47,810 nt of DNA from JABDKJ01 sp964609215 (GTDB lineage: Bacteria > Bacteroidota > Bacteroidia > Flavobacteriales_D > JABDKJ01): positions 1 through 47,810 of the forward strand of contig CAZSQZ010000022.1 in assembly GCA_964609215.1 (NCBI GenBank). Direction: 5' to 3'. Made by a program: the position numbers and the translations under genes. The notes beneath the pieces are model-generated. The model saw nothing but the letters and a program-made list of their open reading frames with translations, searched no databases and was not told the origin of the DNA. Positions 43,935 to 47,810 of the stretch are shown piece after piece. Every line of letters begins with the position of its first letter. Positions within the stretch are counted from its first letter, which is position 1.

Positions 43935-45602
43935 ATGGCAGGAGGTAAATTATCCCCACGGCAACAGATGATTAACATGATGTATCTCGTGTTAACAGCT
44001 TTGCTTGCAATGAACGTATCAAAAGAGATTTTGAATGCTTTTATATCTATTGATGAAGGACAACTCAACACCAGAAGTTCATTAGAAGATAAGTTGGCAA
44101 ATCAAATGGGAAATTTTCAAGCTTTGGCTGGTGAAAACCCGGCAAAATATAAAGATCCTTATGAGAAAGCGAAAGGAGTTGATACAGAAGCTAAAGCTTT
44201 GATTTCACATATTAACAAAATCAAGGCTCAAATAATTTCGGTTACAGAGGGTCTTCCATTAGATAATGTATTAAATAACGATACCATAAGAAACATTCGT
44301 TATCTGTCTCAGAAAGATAATAAAGATGTAGCAACTGAAATCATGTATGGTTCTGATAAATTAAATCCGCACGATGTCGCTTGTGAACGATGTGATGGAA
44401 ATAATTTTTCTGCAGTAGATTTAAAGAGGAGGCTTCTGACTTTTAGTGAAAATGTCCAGAATAGCGTTAAGGGAATGGATGCAGGACTAGCCAAAAACAT
44501 CAATGATTTATTTTCATATCCAGATGCACCAGATGCTTCTGGTGATATGCAAATTTGGGAGTATACAAACTTCAATGATGTGCCAATGGCAGCTGTAATC
44601 TCCATATTATCTAAATTACAATCAGATGTAAGATCAGCACAATCTGATGTGATTGGAGTATTATTTTCCGATGTAGAAAAGTCTTCTTACAAATTTACGA
44701 GTTTAGCAGATGCTGTAATTCCTCAAGCGACTACAATAACTCAAGGTTCTAATTATGAAGCCGAAGTTTTCCTAGCTGCTTTTGATGAGCAAAATGCACC
44801 AAAAATTTATTTGGGTAATCCCGGTGTACGTTTTGATTCAACAAAAATGGCTTTAAATGGTGAATCTGTGCTTTTGGAAATGGATGGAGTAAAAGGAAAG
44901 GTTAAATTACCAGCAGGTGGCTTAGGTAGCCAGCAAAGAGAGGGATTTATCGAATTTAAGCCTATTGGAGCACCAAAAGCAGTAATAACTCCATTTAAAT
45001 TAGATTATACTGTTGTTGCCCCTCAATTGGTTGTTTCTCCTACGAAAATGAATGTTTTCTATAGAGGTGTAGACAATCCAGTTAGTGTTGGTGTTCCCGG
45101 TTTTACGGACAAAGATGTTACTGCTTCTTGTGAGGGATGTACCATTAACAAAGGAAGTGACGGATACATTGTAAGAGTTGATAAAGGTAAAGAAGCAAAG
45201 ATTTTTGCCTCTGCTAAATTGCCAGATGGAGGAACTAAAAGGTTAGGTCCTGCTAGTTTCAGAATAAAATCTGTTCCAGATCCCGTTCCTCAGTTCGCTG
45301 GAAAAGGTGCTGCTGATGCTGTTGTTAAGAAAGCAGAACTTACTGCGGCTCAAGGTGTTGTTGCTAAAATGAAAGATTTTGAGTTTGACTTGAAATTCAC
45401 CGTAACGCAGTTTAAAGTGGGCATGATTATAGGTGGGCAATATGTTGAGCAAATATCTAAGAGCAACAGAGTTACTGGAGATATGAAAACAATGCTTTCT
45501 AAAGCTAAAAGAGGGCAAAAAGTATTTATAGAAGGTATAAAAGCCAAAGGACCTGATGGAAGAGTCAGAAATTTGGGAAGTTTAGCCTTTAAAGTAAACT
45601 AA
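43935..45602 (+). CDS. gldM: T9SS motor protein GldM (PorM)
   Basis: A 555-residue protein with one N-terminal transmembrane helix (about 15-33) preceded by MAGGKLSPRQQMINMMYLVL, the strongly conserved GldM start. The rest is periplasmic: a helical bundle (to about 220) and then successive Ig-like domains (LADAVIPQATTITQGSNYEA, LVVSPTKMNVFYRGVDNPV, and the last VAKMKDFEFDLKF). It spans the periplasm from the GldL motor to the GldK/GldN ring. 32 bases behind gldL. Confidence 0.97.
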   Translation: MAGGKLSPRQQMINMMYLVLTALLAMNVSKEILNAFISIDEGQLNTRSSLEDKLANQMGNFQALAGENPAKYKDPYEKAKGVDTEAKALISHINKIKAQIISVTEGLPLDNVLNNDTIRNIRYLSQKDNKDVATEIMYGSDKLNPHDVACERCDGNNFSAVDLKRRLLTFSENVQNSVKGMDAGLAKNINDLFSYPDAPDASGDMQIWEYTNFNDVPMAAVISILSKLQSDVRSAQSDVIGVLFSDVEKSSYKFTSLADAVIPQATTITQGSNYEAEVFLAAFDEQNAPKIYLGNPGVRFDSTKMALNGESVLLEMDGVKGKVKLPAGGLGSQQREGFIEFKPIGAPKAVITPFKLDYTVVAPQLVVSPTKMNVFYRGVDNPVSVGVPGFTDKDVTASCEGCTINKGSDGYIVRVDKGKEAKIFASAKLPDGGTKRLGPASFRIKSVPDPVPQFAGKGAADAVVKKAELTAAQGVVAKMKDFEFDLKFTVTQFKVGMIIGGQYVEQISKSNRVTGDMKTMLSKAKRGQKVFIEGIKAKGPDGRVRNLGSLAFKVN

Positions 45603-45608
45603 TAAAAG

Positions 45609-46466
45609 ATGAAAAAGTTAATCATTTCAGCACTGACCTTAATCATGTGTATTCCTTGTTTTGAGAGTTTGGAAGCTCAAAACAATGTATTAGATGGAGC
45701 TTATATAAAGGAACATACTCTAACAAGAAGAGTGGTACCTTACCCGCACTTGAGGGAAGCTGATGTGATGTGGAGTAAAAGAATTTGGCAGGTAATAGAT
45801 TTAAGAGAAAAAATCAATCACCCGCTATATTATCCTCTGGACAAGATTAACAATAGAAAAAGTTTATTCGGTGTTATTAAAGATGCCCTATTGGAAGATG
45901 AGTCTATTACCGCTTATAGCACTGGTCCATTAGGCAATGATGACGAATTTAAGGAACGAATGCTCCCTTCTGAAGTAGAAAATATTCTATCCACCATAGA
46001 TACTTCATATACTGAAGATTTAGATACTGGTGAGATGGTTCAGGTAATTCAAAACATAGAAGTTGAAACCTCGGATATAGTTCAATACAAGCTTAAAGAA
46101 GACTGGTTCTTTGATAAGCAAAGATCTGAAAGATATGTTCGAATTATTGGATTAGCTCCTCGTAAAGCAGTTTTTGGAGAAGACGGTGAGTTTAGATCTT
46201 ATCAAGATATGTTTTGGTTATACTTTCCTGAATGCAGATATGTTTTTGCAAATTATGATGTCTTTAATAGACAAAACGATGCGGAAAGAAGATCTTTTGA
46301 TGACGTTTTCTGGAAAAGGCAGTTCAATAGTTATGTGGTTAAAGAAACCAATGTATATGGTGATAGAGCAATTATCGAATATGCCACAGGTATAGATGCA
46401 TTACTTGAATCTGAAAGAATTAAAGAAGAATTGTTCATACTTGAACATGACCTTTGGTCGTACTAA
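45609..46466 (+). CDS. gldN: T9SS ring protein GldN (PorN)
   Basis: A 285-residue periplasmic protein with signal peptide (ending LEAQN). Typical GldN features: DGAYIKEHTLTRRVVPYPHL, ADVMWSKRIWQVIDLREKIN, HPLYYPL, then KEDWFFDKQRSERYVRIIGL and FWLYFPECRYVFANYDVFN. GldN binds GldK and caps the GldM shaft. Six bases behind gldM; a terminator follows, so it ends the operon. Confidence 0.97.
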   Translation: MKKLIISALTLIMCIPCFESLEAQNNVLDGAYIKEHTLTRRVVPYPHLREADVMWSKRIWQVIDLREKINHPLYYPLDKINNRKSLFGVIKDALLEDESITAYSTGPLGNDDEFKERMLPSEVENILSTIDTSYTEDLDTGEMVQVIQNIEVETSDIVQYKLKEDWFFDKQRSERYVRIIGLAPRKAVFGEDGEFRSYQDMFWLYFPECRYVFANYDVFNRQNDAERRSFDDVFWKRQFNSYVVKETNVYGDRAIIEYATGIDALLESERIKEELFILEHDLWSY

Positions 46467-46488
46467 AATATTCTAGTTTTATTTAAGT

Positions 46489-46513
46489 AAAAGGGGCTTT
46501 TAGCCCCTTTTTT
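46489..46513 (+). terminator. Rho-independent terminator of the gld operon
   Basis: AAAAGGGGCT (46489-46498), three-base loop, AGCCCCTTTT (46502-46511), T-run to 46513. It starts 22 bases after the gldN stop. Confidence 0.92.
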
Positions 46514-46623
46514 ATTGTCAAAATTTTGGTTGGTGGACTGTAAGATGCAATTCATCGAATTATTATAGTAACCTGTACCCTTCCCTTTCGTATACCCATC
46601 CTGTAAAGGTAAAGTGCAGAGAG

Positions 46624-46728
46624 ATGAAAGAGAGAGTGAACCGCAAGGAACAATGGAGTGACTTTGTATTATTGATTATGTTTTTTACATCAGCGATTAT
46701 CGTAGATAAACTGATAGAATTCATCTAA
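46624..46728 (+). CDS. Possible 34-residue membrane miniprotein
   Basis: An ATG at 46624, preceded by AGAGAG, opens a frame of 34 codons ending TAA. The peptide has a basic, polar first part (MKERVNRKEQWSD) and then one hydrophobic helix (FVLLIMFFTSAIIV) with a short end (DKLIEFI), which is the layout of a single-pass small membrane protein. It lies alone after the gld terminator and before the convergent era gene. It could be a chance frame; no homologue is known to me. Apart from this frame and the terminator, the gap 46467-46769 holds nothing else I can identify. Confidence 0.4.
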   Translation: MKERVNRKEQWSDFVLLIMFFTSAIIVDKLIEFI

Positions 46729-46769
46729 TGACTGATACAGAACCGCTATTGTTAAACATAGATTCCATA

Positions 46770-47645
46770 TTAATAACCATAATACTTTAAGCGGGAATCC
46801 TTATTTCTCCAATCCTTATCTACTTTAACATAAGTTTCAAGAAACACCTTTTTTCCAATAAAAGCCTCAATATCTTTTCTGGAATCTATTCCTACTCTTT
46901 TTAGTTTTGTTCCTCCCTGTCCTATTAAGATAGATTTTTGAGAATCTCTTGATACAATTATCTCCGCTCTTATTCGAACGATATTACTCTCCTCCTTATA
47001 AGATTCCACTAACACTTCACATGAATAAGGAATTTCTTTTTTGTAATGAATAAAAATCTTTTCTCGAATAATCTCGGAAACAAAAAAGCGCATTGGCTTA
47101 TCAGTCATTTCATCCTTTGGAAAAAAAGGAGGGTTTTCAGGAAGCAAATCCACAATTCTGGTATAGATCTCATTTAAATGGAAATTATGTAGTGCAGATA
47201 TTGGGTATACCTCTGCTTGAGGCAATTTCTTCTGCCATAATTCTAATCTCTGCTTAACTCCTTCTTGATCACTTAAGTCGATTTTATTGACCAGAACCAT
47301 GATAGGAGCCTTAAGCCTCTTTATTTTCTCAAAAATCGGCTCATAGTTCATTTCATCCTCAAAAACATCTGTAATCAGTAATAATATATCCGCATCTCTT
47401 AAAGCAGTAAGCACATAGTTATTCATTTGCTCATGTAACTTATAAGCTGGATTTACAACACCAGGTGTATCAGAGAAAATGATTTGATAATCCATTTCAT
47501 TGATAAAGCCTAAAATCCTATGTCTTGTTGTTTGCGCTTTAGAGGTAATAATACTTAGCTTCTCACCAAGCATGGCATTCATCAAGGTTGATTTCCCAAC
47601 ATTTGGACTACCTACAATATTTACAAAGCCTGCTTTATGGGGCAT
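46770..47645 (-). CDS. era: GTPase Era
   Basis: A 291-residue Era GTPase required for 16S rRNA maturation. G motifs: GSPNVGKST at 12-20, effector loop with TTRHRILG, DTPGVV, and NKID. C-terminal KH domain (about 200-291): VRIRAEIIVSRDSQKSILIG, then the GxxG-type loop QGGTKLKRVG, and FLETYVKVDKDWR. Full length and clear start. Divergent from the tRNA gene. Confidence 0.98.
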   Translation of the reverse strand: MPHKAGFVNIVGSPNVGKSTLMNAMLGEKLSIITSKAQTTRHRILGFINEMDYQIIFSDTPGVVNPAYKLHEQMNNYVLTALRDADILLLITDVFEDEMNYEPIFEKIKRLKAPIMVLVNKIDLSDQEGVKQRLELWQKKLPQAEVYPISALHNFHLNEIYTRIVDLLPENPPFFPKDEMTDKPMRFFVSEIIREKIFIHYKKEIPYSCEVLVESYKEESNIVRIRAEIIVSRDSQKSILIGQGGTKLKRVGIDSRKDIEAFIGKKVFLETYVKVDKDWRNKDSRLKYYGY

Positions 47646-47658
47646 GAAATAAAAATTT

Positions 47659-47688
47659 TTGGTCTCAAAGAAACAAAATATATATTTG
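47659..47688 (+). promoter_or_regulatory. Promoter of the initiator tRNA gene
   Basis: TTG at 47659-47661, exactly 19 bases, TATATTTG at 47681-47688: a perfect match to the Bacteroidota housekeeping consensus TTG-N19-TAnnTTTG. The tRNA begins at 47763, so the precursor has a 5' leader of about 65-70 bases. Confidence 0.8.
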
Positions 47689-47762
47689 CACCCCGATTAA
47701 GAAAAAAAGGCACATCAGAATTTTTGCCTGAATCGGTTCCTGATGTTGCTTCAAAGATATAT

Positions 47763-47810
<48 letters not shown>

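Overview
The window looks like chromosomal DNA of a low-GC member of the Bacteroidota, most likely a flavobacterium-type lineage. Evidence: a complete porP/sprF-like gene plus gldK-gldL-gldM-gldN cluster (type IX secretion and gliding), two secreted proteins with T9SS C-terminal sorting domains, a class II mevalonate operon with the Bacteroidota-type GYDIA GHMP kinase, DUF4494, an AT-rich leader style without obvious Shine-Dalgarno sequences, and promoters of the Bacteroidota form TTG-N19-TAnnTTTG. No insertion sequence, prophage or CRISPR array was seen.

Layout. 1-2260 is an accessory patch on the minus strand: the N-terminal part of a NACHT-type P-loop NTPase (cut by the window edge) and an SduA-like (Shedu) nuclease, each preceded by a copy of the same roughly 200-290 bp repeat. 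2262-13185 is mostly minus strand: a small unknown protein, a propeller lipoprotein, (plus strand) an M14 carboxypeptidase exported by T9SS, then a SUFU-like protein, an MFS transporter, a GH113-like lipoprotein, a large exported protein and the GTPase Der. A 1442-residue FG-GAP surface protein with a T9SS tail follows on the plus strand.

17745-22194 is a mevalonate operon (HMG-CoA reductase, GYDIA-type kinase, diphosphomevalonate decarboxylase, mevalonate kinase). The decarboxylase gene carries an in-frame insertion built from three palindromic elements with a shared 13-nt loop. Right after the operon, a small GIY-YIG nuclease gene sits between two 74-bp copies of the mevalonate kinase 3' end. 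A PadR regulator with two small membrane proteins, RNase HI, a polytopic membrane protein, a MORN-like protein, a UbiA-family prenyltransferase with a damaged second aspartate motif, and an OmpR-type two-component pair follow.

29602-36862 is a minus-strand housekeeping block: a DUF4494 protein, groES-groEL, and a miaB / sigma-54 activator / lptE / TPR-like / secG operon with a recognisable promoter and terminator. 37049-46513 runs on the plus strand: topA, a degenerate ureohydrolase, then the T9SS core genes with a terminator. Era (minus) and the 5' part of initiator tRNA-Met with a perfect promoter close the window.

The most unusual material is the family of palindromic elements with covarying arms and a conserved asymmetric loop. 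They occur in the Shedu repeat region, inside the mvaD coding sequence and beside the GIY-YIG cassette. All calls come from reading the sequence; no database search was run.
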